NCBI RefSeq assembly: GCF_016592155.1
Contig: NZ_AP024237.1
Coordinates: 2,046,001-2,110,000, forward strand
Origin: Mycobacterium heckeshornense
GTDB lineage: Bacteria > Actinomycetota > Actinomycetes > Mycobacteriales > Mycobacteriaceae
DNA length: 64,000 nt
Reading direction: 5' to 3'
The translations under genes were made by a program, and so were the position numbers. The notes beneath the pieces were generated by a model. It was not told the origin of the DNA. It did not search any database and saw only the letters and a list, made by a program, of their open reading frames with translations. Of the stretch, positions 41,865 through 50,917 are shown in pieces (within the stretch, counting starts at the first letter, position 1; each line of letters begins with the position of its first letter).

Positions 41865-43007
41865 TTGGGGTCGGGGCTCGACGGTAGACGCTGGGGTAGA
41901 TGCGGTATCAAGCGTTCCGCCGTCGGCGTGATAGCCGGCCTCGTCGCCCTCTCCGCTGCTCTCTCGGCTAATGTGCTCGCTGACCCTGCAGATGACGCGC
42001 TGGCAAAGCTGAATGAACTGTCCCGTCAGGCCGAGCAGACGACCGAGGCCATGCACAGTGCCCAGCTCGACCTGAATGAAAAGCTGGCTGCGCAGCGCGC
42101 CGCCGAGAAAAAGCACGCCGACGCCCAGGCCGACCTGGAAGCCGCGAAGGCTCGACTGGCAACCTTTCAGGCGTCTGTCAATAAGTTTGCTGCCGCGATG
42201 TATATGGGTGGTCGCACCGACGGCATGGCGGCCATCCTGACAGCCGAGTCGCCGCAGCAGCTGATCAGCAAGCTGGCCGTGCAGCGGGTGATATCGACCG
42301 AGTTGGCGACCCAGATGGCGAGCTATCGGGCGGCCGGAGAGGCCGCCGCTAAGGCCGAGCAGGCGTCGGCCGAATCGGCGGCCGCCGCCAAGACCGCCGC
42401 GGAGCAGGCCGCCGCGGTGCGGGCCAGTCTGCAAGCCAAGCAGAGCCGGCTGCAGCTGCAGATCGCCGTCGTCAAGTCGCAGTACCAGTCGCTGACCCCG
42501 GGGCAGCGCGCGGCCCTGGCCGATCCGGGGCCGGCCCCGCCGCCGACGGCGTTGGCCGCCGCTGCCGCACCGCAGGCCTTGGCTCCGGGTGGTTCGCCGG
42601 CCGACGGGGTGGCCGGCGCCGGCGCGCCCGACGCCTTACCGCCGGGTGGTGCCGCCGGGGGCGCAGCGGCGATCGCGGTGCAGGCGGCCCTCACCCAGGT
42701 TGGACAGCCCTACGCGTGGGGTGGCGCCGCGCCCGGCGGTTTCGACTGCTCCGGCTTGGTGATGTGGGCGTTCCAGCAGGCCGGTATCCCGCTGCCGCAC
42801 TCCAGTCAGGCGCTGGCGCACGGCGGGCAACCGGTCGCGCTGTCCGACCTGCAGCCCGGTGACGTGCTGACCTTCTACTCTGACGCATCCCATGCCGGCA
42901 TCTACATCGGCGACGGCCTGATGGTTCATTCCTCGACCTATGGTCAGCCGGTGCGGGTGGTCCCGATGACCTCCTCCGGCCCCATCTACAACGCGCGCCG
43001 CTACTGA
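41865..43007 (+). CDS. NlpC/P60 peptidoglycan hydrolase (Rv2190c-like)
   Basis: The 380-residue secreted protein has an N-terminal hydrophobic signal (VGVIAGLVALSAALSANVLA) and a coiled-coil region of about 150 residues (DALAKLNELSRQAEQTTEAM onwards). A Pro/Ala-rich linker and a C-terminal NlpC/P60 domain follow, with the catalytic Cys in GGFDCSGLVMWAFQQAG, the His in DASHAGIYIGDG, and a polar third residue in MVHSSTYG. It should cut D-glutamyl-mesoDAP bonds during wall remodelling. The start is awkward: only TTG 41865, 9 bases after AAAGGA, is in frame. ATG 41855 would restore the family N-terminus MRNLGSGLDGRRW if one G were removed from the run 41867-41870. Confidence 0.9.
   Translation: MGSGLDGRRWGRCGIKRSAVGVIAGLVALSAALSANVLADPADDALAKLNELSRQAEQTTEAMHSAQLDLNEKLAAQRAAEKKHADAQADLEAAKARLATFQASVNKFAAAMYMGGRTDGMAAILTAESPQQLISKLAVQRVISTELATQMASYRAAGEAAAKAEQASAESAAAAKTAAEQAAAVRASLQAKQSRLQLQIAVVKSQYQSLTPGQRAALADPGPAPPPTALAAAAAPQALAPGGSPADGVAGAGAPDALPPGGAAGGAAAIAVQAALTQVGQPYAWGGAAPGGFDCSGLVMWAFQQAGIPLPHSSQALAHGGQPVALSDLQPGDVLTFYSDASHAGIYIGDGLMVHSSTYGQPVRVVPMTSSGPIYNARRY
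41867..41870. other. G4 run where the NlpC/P60 N-terminus changes frame
   Basis: ATG 41855 reads into a stop after ten codons. Deleting one G here links it to the long frame and recreates an N-terminus like that of the H37Rv protein. Confidence 0.45.
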
Positions 43008-43090
43008 GAATCCTGAGCGTCCTGGCCCGGTCGTGGCGCCGCCGCTGGCTCCCGGCACTACTGGCCGGCGCAGTTGTCGTCGAACTGACC

Positions 43091-43873
43091 TTGGCCGCCG
43101 CGGTGTTGGCCGCTCCGCGGAACCAACCTGCGCCCCCCGCGGTCGCGGACACCGCTAAGACGCTTGTCGTCGCCGGCGACCGCACGGTGCGACTGGTCAG
43201 CCTTGGCGGTTCGAACACCGACCGGCTGCTGCGTCGGGTCGAGGCCTTTATCGGCGCGGCCGTCGAAGCGGTGCAGGCGTTTTGGGGAGCGCAGTGGACG
43301 CGTGACATCACCGTTGTGGCAACCGGTTCGGAGCAACAGTTTGTCGCCGCAGCTGGCGGCGGAACGGCATCGCAATGGGCTGATATCGCAGCGGTCACCG
43401 TCGCCGACCACGTCGACCCCGATCACCGGCTCGCCGTCGGCCAGCGAATCGTGTTCGCGCCGGGCGCCGCCGCGATGAGCGACGAGGCATTGCGAATCGT
43501 ATTGTGCCACGAGCTTTTCCACTACGCGACGCGCGCCGACACCGCGCTTGACGCGCCGCGCTGGCTCACCGAGGGTGCGGCCGACTTCGTCGCGCGGCCA
43601 CCCACGTCGGTGGTGGGGGCTGCGGCACTGGCCACGACGCTGCCATCGGATGCCGACCTCGACGTGCCCGGGCCACAGCGCTCGCTGGCCTATGACAAGG
43701 CGTGGTGGTTCACCCGCTTCGTGGCCGACGCCTACGGGACGGCGACACTGCGTCGCCTCTACGTCGCTGCCTGCGGCGCAGGACATGCCGACGCCGTCGC
43801 CGCGATGCGCGCGGTGCTGCGCGGTGACTCCGCTGACGTGCTTTCGCGCTGGCAGCGCTGGCTCACCGGCTAG
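43091..43873 (+). CDS. HExxH metalloprotease-like secreted protein (Rv2189c-like)
   Basis: The product (260 residues from TTG 43091) contains a gluzincin-like metal motif CHELFHYATR (HExxH), followed by DAPRWLTEGAADFVA, which supplies the expected downstream Glu. This is the peptidase MA-like layout in which the protein would be a zinc protease. Sequence before 43091 in the same frame (ARSWRRRWLPALLAGAVVVE) reads like a signal anchor, so translation probably starts nearer 43013-43022, at a non-ATG codon, coupled to the preceding gene. H37Rv Rv2189c sits in the same place; its activity is not known. Confidence 0.75.
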   Translation: MAAAVLAAPRNQPAPPAVADTAKTLVVAGDRTVRLVSLGGSNTDRLLRRVEAFIGAAVEAVQAFWGAQWTRDITVVATGSEQQFVAAAGGGTASQWADIAAVTVADHVDPDHRLAVGQRIVFAPGAAAMSDEALRIVLCHELFHYATRADTALDAPRWLTEGAADFVARPPTSVVGAAALATTLPSDADLDVPGPQRSLAYDKAWWFTRFVADAYGTATLRRLYVAACGAGHADAVAAMRAVLRGDSADVLSRWQRWLTG

Positions 43874-43876
43874 CCT
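43871..43876 (+). promoter_or_regulatory. -10 box TAGCCT of pimB (leaderless)
   Basis: TAGCCT ends 6 bases before GTG 43883. Its TAG is also the stop codon of the preceding gene. Confidence 0.5.
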
Positions 43877-43882
43877 TTCCCG

Positions 43883-45022
43883 GTGGCCCGGGTCCTGCTG
43901 GTGACCAACGACTTTCCGCCGCGGCGCGGCGGCATTCAGTCCTATCTGGAAGAACTCGTGCGCAGGATCACCGCCGCCGGGTCGCATGCGATGACGGTGT
44001 ATGCGCCGCAATGGAAGGGCGCCGACGCCTTCGACGACCGGGTGACCGGATATCGGGTGGTGCGTCATCCGGGCACGCTGATGCTGCCCGGTCCGGCCGT
44101 CGACACCCGCATGCGCCGGCTGATCGCCGAGCACGACATCGACACCGTCTGGTTCGGCGCGGCGGCGCCGCTGGCGCTGCTGGCGGATCGGGCCCGGCAG
44201 GCCGGAGCGACGCGGGTGCTGGCCAGCACGCACGGGCACGAGGTGGGCTGGTCAATGCTACCGGTGGCCCGGTCAGTGCTGCGTCGCATCGGCGACAGCA
44301 CCGACGTCATCACCTTTGTCAGCCGCTACACGCGCGCCCGGATCGCCTCGGCATTCGGGCCCGCCGCCGCGCTGGAATACCTCCCGCCCGGGGTGGACAC
44401 CGACCGGTTCCGGCCCGACCCGGCCAGCCGCGCCAGCCTGCGGGCCCGCTACGGCCTGCGCCATCGACCCACGGTGGTATGCCTGTCGCGGCTGGTCCCC
44501 CGCAAGGGTCAGGACGTGCTGATCCGCGCACTGCCGTCGATCCGCCGGCAGGTCGCGGGCGCGGCGCTGGTTATCGTCGGCGGCGGTCCCTACCTGCCCG
44601 CGCTGCGACGGCTGGCCCAGCGCAACCGGGTGGCCGACCACGTAATCTTCACCGGCGCAGTATCGGGAGCCGAGCTCCCTGCGCATCATGCGATGGCAGA
44701 CGTCTTCGCTATGCCATGCCGGACCCGCGGCGCCGGGCTGGACGTCGAGGGGCTGGGCATCGTGTTCCTGGAAGCGTCCGCGACCGGGGTGCCGGTGGTT
44801 GCCGGCTGCTCGGGCGGGGCGCCAGAAACCGTGCAGCACAACATAACTGGGCTTATTGTTGACGGCCGCTCGGTGGATCAGGTTGCCGATGCCGTGGGTG
44901 GGCTACTGGCCGATCCCGGTCGGGCCGCCATGATGGGCGCTGCTGGGCGGGACTGGGCGACGGCGAACTGGCGGTGGGACACGCTAGCCGCCCGCATGGC
45001 CGCGCTGTTGGCGGCTAAGTGA
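43883..45022 (+). CDS. pimB: Phosphatidylinositol monomannoside mannosyltransferase PimB'
   Basis: PimB' adds the second mannose to PIM1 from GDP-mannose, an early step of PIM, LM and LAM synthesis. The 379-residue product is a GT4 family glycosyltransferase. It has the N-terminal VTNDFPPRRGGIQSYLEEL, THGHEVGW, VSRYTRARI and PPGVDTDRFRP, the phosphate/nucleotide-binding SRLVPRKGQDVLI, and the EX7E motif EGLGIVFLEASATGVPVVAG. It is peripheral to the cytoplasmic face of the membrane. GTG 43883 lies 6 bases after a -10 box. The mannosyltransferases MptC and MptA are encoded 8 and 14 kb to the right. Confidence 0.95.
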   Translation: MARVLLVTNDFPPRRGGIQSYLEELVRRITAAGSHAMTVYAPQWKGADAFDDRVTGYRVVRHPGTLMLPGPAVDTRMRRLIAEHDIDTVWFGAAAPLALLADRARQAGATRVLASTHGHEVGWSMLPVARSVLRRIGDSTDVITFVSRYTRARIASAFGPAAALEYLPPGVDTDRFRPDPASRASLRARYGLRHRPTVVCLSRLVPRKGQDVLIRALPSIRRQVAGAALVIVGGGPYLPALRRLAQRNRVADHVIFTGAVSGAELPAHHAMADVFAMPCRTRGAGLDVEGLGIVFLEASATGVPVVAGCSGGAPETVQHNITGLIVDGRSVDQVADAVGGLLADPGRAAMMGAAGRDWATANWRWDTLAARMAALLAAK

Positions 45023-45025
45023 TGC

Positions 45026-45083
45026 CGAGCAGACGCAAAAGCCTCTGGAGACCGCTCGTTTTGGGTGCCTTGGCGTCTTCTCG
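45026..45083. terminator. Hairpin between pimB and fadD15
   Basis: CGAGCAGACGC (45026-45036) pairs with GCGTCTTCTCG (45073-45083) with one mismatch, between two convergent stops. The left arm shares CGAGCAGACGCA with the terminator at 26743-26802, so both belong to one repeat family. Confidence 0.6.
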
Positions 45084-45087
45084 CGGT

Positions 45088-46887
45088 TCAGGTGGCGTAG
45101 ATGGCCTCGATGTCGGAGGCAAACTTCTCCGTCACCACCTTGCGCTTGACCTTCATCGTCGGGGTCAGCTCACCGGTGTCCTCGGTGAAGTCGACCGGCA
45201 GAATCCGGAACTTGCGGATCGACTCGGCATGCGAGACGGCCAAATTGGCGTGTTTGACTGCCGCGTCCACCTCGGCGACCAAGTCGGGATCGGTGGCCAG
45301 GTCACCCACCGACATGTCGGCGGCCTTGCTGTTGCGCTGTTTCCAGCCCTCGAACGCCTCGGGGTCGATGGTGATCAGCGCGCCGACGAACGGGCGGGCG
45401 TCGCCGACGACCATCGCCTGGCTGATCAACGGATGAGCGCGCAGCTGGTCCTCCAGTATCGCGGGCGCGACGTTCTTACCGCCCGCGGTGACGATGATCT
45501 CCTTCTTGCGGCCGGTGATGGTCAAAAAGCCGTCTTCGTCGACGGCGCCGAGGTCGCCGGTTTTGAACCAGCCGTCGGTGAACGCCTCTGCGGTGGCTTG
45601 CTCGTTGTGCCAGTAGCCGCTGAACACGACGCCGCCGCGAACCAGCAGCTCATTGTCGTCGGCGATGCGCATGCTGTTGCCGGGCAACAGTTTTCCGACG
45701 GTACCGATCTTCAAGTCGCCCACCCGGTTAACGGTGATGGCCGCACTGGTTTCGGTCAGTCCATAGCCTTCGTAGACCGTGAGGCCGACGCCACGGTAGA
45801 AGTGGCCCAGCCGGGCGCCCAGCGGGGCGCCGCCCGAGATGGATGCGCGGCACTCGCCGCCCAGCGCGGCACGCAGCTTGCGATAGACCAGCCGATCGAA
45901 GACGGCGTGCTTGGCGCGCAGCAGCAGACCCGCTCCGCCGCGGTCCTGCGCCTTACTCCAGTCGACGGCAGTCTGAGCGGCGACGTCGAAGATCCGTCCC
46001 TTGCCTTCGTTGGCGGCGTTTTGTGCAGCGGTGTTGTACACCTTCTCGAAGACCCGCGGCACAGACACCACGATGGTCGGTTTGAACACCCCGAACATCG
46101 GCACGAGATTTTTGATGTCGCTGGTAAAACCGACCGTGACCTTATTGACGAACGCGGCCATGGTGATGGCGCGGGCGAGTACGTGAGCCAGCGGCAAGAA
46201 GACGAGCAGCCGCTCGCCCTTGGTCAACAGCGTGGGCAGCACCTCTTTGGCACCGCGAATCTCATACACCAGGTTGGCATGGGTGAGTTGACAACCCTTG
46301 GGCCGGCCGGTCGTTCCTGAGGTATAGATCAGCGTCGCCGGGTCGGCGCTGCGCAACGCCTCGACCCGACTCGAGACTTCGCCGGGGTCGACCGACGTGC
46401 CTTCCTCCGCGAGTTGGTCAAGCGCCTTGCGGCCGGAGCCGTCGATGTGCAACACCCGCCGCAATGCGGGCAACTGTCCGGTGAGCTCGGTGACCATCGC
46501 TGCGTGTGCGTCGGTTTCTGCGAAGGCGAGCACTGCCGCGGAGTCCTGCAGCACCCAGCGGACCTGCTCGGCCGACGACGTCTCGTAGATCGGAACCGTA
46601 ACCGCTCCGATCGACAAGATCGCGAAATCGAGGACCGCCCACTCGTAGCGGGTGGCCGAAAAGATGGCGACCCGGTCGCCGGGCTGCACGCCTAATGCTA
46701 TCAAACCACATGCAGCAGAACGGATTTGAGTCGCGACAGCGGAACAGGTAACATCTGTCCAGGCACCGCCGATGAGCCGCTGGAAGATCACGTAATCGGG
46801 GTCGTCACGCTCGTGTTCAAAGATTGACGCCACGATGCTGTCGTGTTCGCCGACGGTAAACGGGGCGGGAACACTAAACTCACGCAC
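45088..46887 (-). CDS. fadD15: Long-chain fatty-acid CoA ligase FadD15
   Basis: FadD15 activates fatty acids to acyl-CoA. The 599-residue product has the AMP-binding motif [20 protein letters not shown] and [18 protein letters not shown]. The family A5-A8 motifs are [32 protein letters not shown] and [17 protein letters not shown], and the C-terminal lysine region is [15 protein letters not shown] 46887 gives [15 protein letters not shown], matching the H37Rv start; the nine residues upstream in the open frame are not conserved. It is divergent from the START-like gene across the 55-bp repeat array. Confidence 0.95.
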   Translation of the reverse strand: MREFSVPAPFTVGEHDSIVASIFEHERDDPDYVIFQRLIGGAWTDVTCSAVATQIRSAACGLIALGVQPGDRVAIFSATRYEWAVLDFAILSIGAVTVPIYETSSAEQVRWVLQDSAAVLAFAETDAHAAMVTELTGQLPALRRVLHIDGSGRKALDQLAEEGTSVDPGEVSSRVEALRSADPATLIYTSGTTGRPKGCQLTHANLVYEIRGAKEVLPTLLTKGERLLVFLPLAHVLARAITMAAFVNKVTVGFTSDIKNLVPMFGVFKPTIVVSVPRVFEKVYNTAAQNAANEGKGRIFDVAAQTAVDWSKAQDRGGAGLLLRAKHAVFDRLVYRKLRAALGGECRASISGGAPLGARLGHFYRGVGLTVYEGYGLTETSAAITVNRVGDLKIGTVGKLLPGNSMRIADDNELLVRGGVVFSGYWHNEQATAEAFTDGWFKTGDLGAVDEDGFLTITGRKKEIIVTAGGKNVAPAILEDQLRAHPLISQAMVVGDARPFVGALITIDPEAFEGWKQRNSKAADMSVGDLATDPDLVAEVDAAVKHANLAVSHAESIRKFRILPVDFTEDTGELTPTMKVKRKVVTEKFASDIEAIYAT

Positions 46888-47235
46888 TCTTTTGACCTCG
46901 CTTTGACCTCGCATGACGTATCCGGGATCACCGGTTCGATGCCGCCCAGCCTAGTGGCGATCGCAAGCGCGGCGGAGCCGGGCGCGGCGGGTCGCCACCA
47001 TCAGAGCCGGGGCGATCGCAAGCGCGGCGGAGCCGGGCGCGGCGGGTCGCCACCATCAGAGCCGGGGCGATCGCAAGCGCGGCGGAGCCGGGCGCGGCGG
47101 GTCGCCACCATCAGAGCCGGGGCGATCGCAAGCGCGGCGGAGCCGGGCGCGGCGGGTCGCCACATTGCATATCCGCCTGCGACGAGGCGGGCCGGGGACT
47201 GGTGGGTGTCGGCGTCGCTGTGTGAAGCTGGAACG
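46888..47235. other. fadD15 / START-like intergenic region
   Basis: The 348-base gap is mostly the 55-bp array. Outside it I see no gene. An open frame crosses the array from 46843 but has no protein-like conservation before 47236. Divergent promoters for both neighbours must lie at its edges. Confidence 0.6.
46956..47164. repeat. 55-bp tandem repeat (MIRU/VNTR-like), about 3.8 copies
   Basis: Units begin at 46956, 47011, 47066 and 47121 with exact 55-base spacing. The first three are complete and identical as read, and the last ends after about 41-44 bases. Each unit carries GGCGATCGC at its start and GGTCGCCACC near its end, so GGCGA and TCGCC can pair to form one hairpin per unit. The composition and the GATCGCAAGCGCGGCGGAGC core resemble mycobacterial interspersed repeats. 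It fills the gap between fadD15 and the START-like gene. Because 55 is not a multiple of three, successive copies are read in different frames. Confidence 0.9.
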
Positions 47236-47625
47236 GTGCACAGCATCCAGGTCGCCGACGAGACGTTCGTAGCGGCCGACGCCGCGCGGGTCGGGCGTAC
47301 GATCGCCGATCCGGCCAGCTGGCGGCGATGGTGGCCTGATTTGCGTCTGGAGGTCGTTGAGGATCGTGGCGACAAAGGAATCAGATGGGCAGTGACCGGT
47401 GCGCTCACCGGCACGATGGAGATTTGGCTGGAGCCGTCGCTGGACGGGGTGCTGTTGCACTATTTCCTGCACGCTGAGCCCTCGGGTGTCTCCGCCTGGC
47501 AATTGGCGCGGATGAATCTGGCCCGTATGACCCACCGCCGGCGGGTCGCCGGCAAGAAGATGGCCTTTGAAGTAAAGGCCGCAGTAGAGCGGTCTCGGCC
47601 CATCGGGGTTTCTCCGGTGGCTTAG
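47236..47625 (+). CDS. SRPBCC (START-like) protein, Rv2186c-like
   Basis: This 129-residue product reads VADETFVAADAARVGRTIAD, PASWRRWWPDLRLEVVEDRG, DKGIRWAVTGALTGTMEIWL and MTHRRRVAGKKMAFEVKAAV, the helix-grip layout of the SRPBCC superfamily, which binds hydrophobic ligands. No catalytic residue is evident. GTG 47236 was chosen because sequence further upstream is the repeat array. It begins a rightward run of genes (two START-like proteins, an ArsA-like ATPase and a small Cys protein) that is conserved in H37Rv from Rv2186c to Rv2183c. Confidence 0.82.
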   Translation: MHSIQVADETFVAADAARVGRTIADPASWRRWWPDLRLEVVEDRGDKGIRWAVTGALTGTMEIWLEPSLDGVLLHYFLHAEPSGVSAWQLARMNLARMTHRRRVAGKKMAFEVKAAVERSRPIGVSPVA

Positions 47626-47732
47626 CCCGGCCGTGGTCGCGGGAGTACCGTTTCTGCCGAAGGGGCAGAAGGTCTCCCGCCGGGAGGCTGTAGGTGAGGC
47701 CCCGCCTGCTTACGGGAGAAGGACGCGATCAG

Positions 47733-48170
47733 GTGGCGGAGAAGACGACGCAGACCATCTACATCGACGCGGATCCAGGCACCGTGATGGATGTCATCGC
47801 CGACATCGGCTCCTATCCCGAGTGGGTTTCGGAGTACAAAGAGGCCGAAATACTCGAAACCGACGCCGAGGGCTATCCGAGGGTGGCGCGCTTTGTGATG
47901 GACGCGGCCGTCCTCAAAGACACCCTGGTGTTCTCCTACGACTGGCCCAAAGACCGGGCCTCGGTCCGCTGGTCGCTGGTGTCGAGCTCGCTGCTCAAAT
48001 CGCTCGACGGCGCATACCGCCTGGTGCCCAACGGATCTGGCACCGATGTCACCTACGAGCTTACGGTCGACTTGGCTGTCCCGATGATCGGCTTGCTCAA
48101 GCGCAAGGCTGAGCGCCGGCTGACCGATACCGCATTGAAGGACCTGAAGAAACGAGTCGAGGCTGAGTGA
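47733..48170 (+). CDS. SRPBCC (polyketide cyclase-like) protein, Rv2185c-like
   Basis: The 145-residue product has the START-type pattern TIYIDADPGTVMDVIADIGS, YPEWVSEYKEAEILETDAEG and YELTVDLAVPMIGLLKRKAE. It belongs to the polyketide cyclase/dehydrase and lipid transport family. The ligand is unknown. GTG 47733 follows GGGAGAAGGA at long spacing. Its stop overlaps the start region of the ArsA-like ATPase. A pair of START-like proteins followed by a P-loop ATPase suggests a shared lipid-handling or membrane-targeting job, which is inference. Confidence 0.88.
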   Translation: MAEKTTQTIYIDADPGTVMDVIADIGSYPEWVSEYKEAEILETDAEGYPRVARFVMDAAVLKDTLVFSYDWPKDRASVRWSLVSSSLLKSLDGAYRLVPNGSGTDVTYELTVDLAVPMIGLLKRKAERRLTDTALKDLKKRVEAE

Positions 48171-49425
48171 GTCTGCAGCGCCCGCCCTGGCCCGAATCAG
48201 TCTCTTTGTCGGCAAGGGTGGGGTAGGAAAGTCAACCCTGGCGGCCGCCACCGCGGTGCGGGACACCCGTGCCGGACAACGGGTACTGGTGGTGTCTACC
48301 GACCAAGCGCACTCGCTCGGAGACGTGCTGGGCGTTGCCGTCCCGCCGACGAGTCAGCGCACCCCCGTCCGGGTGCTCGCCGATGACGCCGACGTTGGCG
48401 GCGGCTTCCTTGACGCGTTGGCACTGGACACGCTGGCGCTGCTGGAGGCCCGTTGGCGCGACGTGGTTGACGCGCTGGCTCGCTGGTTTCCAGAGTCAGA
48501 ACTGGGCACCATCGCGCCCGAAGAGCTCTCCGCGTTGCCCGGCGTCCAGGAAGTCCTGGGCCTTCACGAGGTGGGCGAACTGGCGGCTGCCGGGCGGTGG
48601 GATCACATCGTGGTCGACTGTGCCTCCACGGCGGACGCGTTGCGCATGCTGACCTTGCCCGCCGCGTTCGGGCTGTACGTGGAGCGCGCCTGGCCGCGTC
48701 ATCGCAGGCTTGCGATCACCGCGGGCGACGCCCGCCTGGCCGCACTGGCGGAACTGCTGGAGCGCATCAGCGCCAGCGTTGAGCGCCTCAGCACGCTGCT
48801 GACCAATGGTGACGTCGTCGGTGCGCATCTGGTGCTGACCGCGGAACGTGTGGTGGCGGCCGAATCGGTCCGCACCCTTGGCTCGCTGTCGCTGATGGGT
48901 GTGCGCGTCCGCGAGTTGATCGTGAACCAGATTTTGGTGCAAGACGATTGCTACGAGTACCGCAATCTGCCCGAGCATCCCGCTTTCGACTGGTACGCCG
49001 AACGCATCAGCGAACAGCACGCAGTCCTCGACGAACTCGACGCCGCCGTCGGTGATGTGGCGCTGGTGCTGGCGCCGCACCTGCCGGGTGAACCCATCGG
49101 CCCGAAGGCGCTGGGCGAGCTGCTCGAAAGTGTCCGCCGTCGTGACGGGTCCCCGCCGCCCGGGCCGCTGCGTCCCCTCGTGGAGCTCGAATCGGGATCG
49201 GGACTGAACTCGGTGTACCGATTGCGGTTAAGGTTGCCCCCACTCGATTCTGGCGCGCTCACCTTGGGCCGGGTTGATGACGACCTGATCATCGGCGTCG
49301 GCGGAATGCGGCGCCGAGTCCGGTTGGCGTCGGTGCTGCGGCGATGCACGGTGCTAGACGCCCACCTTCGGGGCTGCGAGCTGACGGTGCGTTTCCGGCC
49401 CGATCCGGACCTGTGGCCAGTGTGA
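48163..49425 (+). CDS. ArsA/GET3-like P-loop ATPase (Rv2184c-like)
   Basis: The protein has the deviant Walker A motif VGKGGVGKSTLAAATA within the first 35 residues, then the switch-like VLVVSTDQAHSLGDVLGVAV. It also has IVVDCASTADALRMLTLP (Walker B), ERVVAAESVRTLGSLSLMGV and VNQILVQDDCYEYRNLPEHP. It resembles arsenite/tail-anchored protein-targeting ATPases but lacks arsenical ligands I could recognise. GTG 48256, the first conventional start, lies inside the P-loop, so translation must begin earlier. The in-frame position matching the H37Rv start is a CTG at 48163, overlapping the previous stop. I annotate that with caution; the true start is uncertain. Confidence 0.8.
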   Translation: MSESAAPALARISLFVGKGGVGKSTLAAATAVRDTRAGQRVLVVSTDQAHSLGDVLGVAVPPTSQRTPVRVLADDADVGGGFLDALALDTLALLEARWRDVVDALARWFPESELGTIAPEELSALPGVQEVLGLHEVGELAAAGRWDHIVVDCASTADALRMLTLPAAFGLYVERAWPRHRRLAITAGDARLAALAELLERISASVERLSTLLTNGDVVGAHLVLTAERVVAAESVRTLGSLSLMGVRVRELIVNQILVQDDCYEYRNLPEHPAFDWYAERISEQHAVLDELDAAVGDVALVLAPHLPGEPIGPKALGELLESVRRRDGSPPPGPLRPLVELESGSGLNSVYRLRLRLPPLDSGALTLGRVDDDLIIGVGGMRRRVRLASVLRRCTVLDAHLRGCELTVRFRPDPDLWPV

Positions 49426-49472
49426 TCGTTGGCGACGATGCTTTGGCTAGGCGATGAGAAGGAGCGGCGCTT

Positions 49473-49844
49473 GTGACCGGTGTTCACCCTGAGATCGGCC
49501 CCGAGTTGCGCAAGCTCGCGCAGGCCATCCTGGACGGGATCGACCCCGCCGTGCGCGCGGCTGCGGCGCGCGCGTCGGGCGACGGAGTCGGCACCGGTCG
49601 GTGTCAACAGGTGTGGTGTCCGGTCTGCGCGCTGGCTGCCCTGATCACCGGCGAACAACACCCGCTGCTGACCGTCATCGCCGAGCACAGCACCGCGCTG
49701 TTGACGGTGATCCGCGCGATGGTCGCTGACTTAGACGGGTCGGCACCGCCGGACGGCCCGCCCGGCAGCGGTATGGCCGATACCGGGGGCGACGCCGCGA
49801 CGACCAGCAGGTATCAGCGCATCCCCGTCACCGTCGAGGAATGA
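49473..49844 (+). CDS. Small cysteine-containing protein, Rv2183c-like
   Basis: This 123-residue product contains CQQVWCPVCALAALITGEQHP, in which C-x4-C-x2-C could bind a metal. The rest is helical, with a Gly/Pro-rich tail (PPDGPPGSG). GTG 49473 follows AAGGAGCGG, a strong ribosome-binding site. It closes the conserved run that starts with the first START-like gene. Function unknown. Confidence 0.78.
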   Translation: MTGVHPEIGPELRKLAQAILDGIDPAVRAAAARASGDGVGTGRCQQVWCPVCALAALITGEQHPLLTVIAEHSTALLTVIRAMVADLDGSAPPDGPPGSGMADTGGDAATTSRYQRIPVTVEE

Positions 49845-49876
49845 GCGCGGCTGCTCCGGCCGGTCCGGCCCGGACG

Positions 49877-50704
49877 TCAGCGTTGCAAGAAGGCCAGCAG
49901 GTCTGCGTTGAATCGTTCCTTGTCGCCCGGGACGAGCGCGATGCCGTGTGAGCCACCTTCATAGACTTTCAGGGTCGCATTGGTGATGATCCGGGCGGAC
50001 TTACGAGCGGTCGCATCGATCGGGACCACCTGGTCGTCGTCGCCGTGCACGATCAGCGTCGGGACATCGAACTTCTTGAGATCCTCGGTGAAGTCGGTGT
50101 CGGCGAACGCGTCAACGCATTTGACGCCAGCTTGAATGCTTTCCTGCATGGCCATGAACCAGAACGCGTCACGATTACCGGCGGTCACCTTGTTGCCCGG
50201 GCGGTTGGCGCCGAAGAAGCCCTCGGACACCTCCCTCCAGAACTGGGAACGTTCCGTGAGGATGCCGGACTTGATCCGGTCGAACACCTCGCCGGGCACG
50301 CCCTCGGGATTGGCATCGGTGCGGCCCATCAGCGGCGGGATCGCAGACAACAGCACCGCCGATCGGACCCGCTCGGTGCCGTGGCGCCCGATGTAGCGGG
50401 CCAGTTCGCCGCCACCCATGCTGTGCGCCACCAAGGTCACGTCCCGCAGGTCCAGCGCGACGATGAGGTCGTTGAGATCATCGGCGAACGTGTCGAAGTC
50501 GTAGCCATGCCACGGCTGGGCTGACCGACCATGCCCGCGGCGGTCATGGGCTATGCCCCGAAAGCCGTTGTCGGCCACGCATTTCATTTGATCGTCCCAC
50601 GCATCGGCGTTCAGTGGCCAGCCATGACTGAATACCACCGGGCGTCCGCTGCCCCAGTCCTTGTAGTAGATCTCGATGCCATCGCGGGTCGTGCAGAAAG
50701 GCAC
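49877..50704 (-). CDS. Alpha/beta hydrolase of the non-heme chloroperoxidase/esterase type
   Basis: The 275-residue product begins [19 protein letters not shown] and has [17 protein letters not shown] (oxyanion region) and [20 protein letters not shown]. The nucleophile elbow is [17 protein letters not shown], with a catalytic Asp in [12 protein letters not shown] and His in [11 protein letters not shown], all in typical order. These are cofactor-free haloperoxidases/perhydrolases that act mainly as esterases; the physiological substrate is unknown. GTG 50704 follows GGGAGAA. I do not recall this gene in H37Rv between Rv2183c and Rv2182c, so it may be a local gain. It is convergent with the Cys protein gene. 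Confidence 0.88.
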   Translation of the reverse strand: MPFCTTRDGIEIYYKDWGSGRPVVFSHGWPLNADAWDDQMKCVADNGFRGIAHDRRGHGRSAQPWHGYDFDTFADDLNDLIVALDLRDVTLVAHSMGGGELARYIGRHGTERVRSAVLLSAIPPLMGRTDANPEGVPGEVFDRIKSGILTERSQFWREVSEGFFGANRPGNKVTAGNRDAFWFMAMQESIQAGVKCVDAFADTDFTEDLKKFDVPTLIVHGDDDQVVPIDATARKSARIITNATLKVYEGGSHGIALVPGDKERFNADLLAFLQR

Positions 50705-50917
50705 GGGTTCTCCCTTCTGGTCGGTTGCCCGCCGGCCGGAATCCCGACCGTGACGACGGGACGCGTTTCGGATCGTACGCGCGCGGCCTCGCCGACGGCT
50801 CGGCTGCAATGGTCGGCTGCGGGTCCGGACCGCCGTGAAGCGACATGTGGTCGCATCCACACTGGGTCGGTACAGTTGGCGCTGAACACCGTCGGGTGTG
50901 GGTAAGAGGGAGGGTTC

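Noticed and set aside
46843..47235. Long open frame running through the 55-bp repeats into the START-like gene
   Set aside because: The N-terminal part is only the repeat read in shifting frames. Family similarity begins at GTG 47236.
48256..49425. GTG 48256 as the start of the ArsA-like ATPase
   Set aside because: It would remove the P-loop VGKGGVGKST, which is intact and in frame just upstream.
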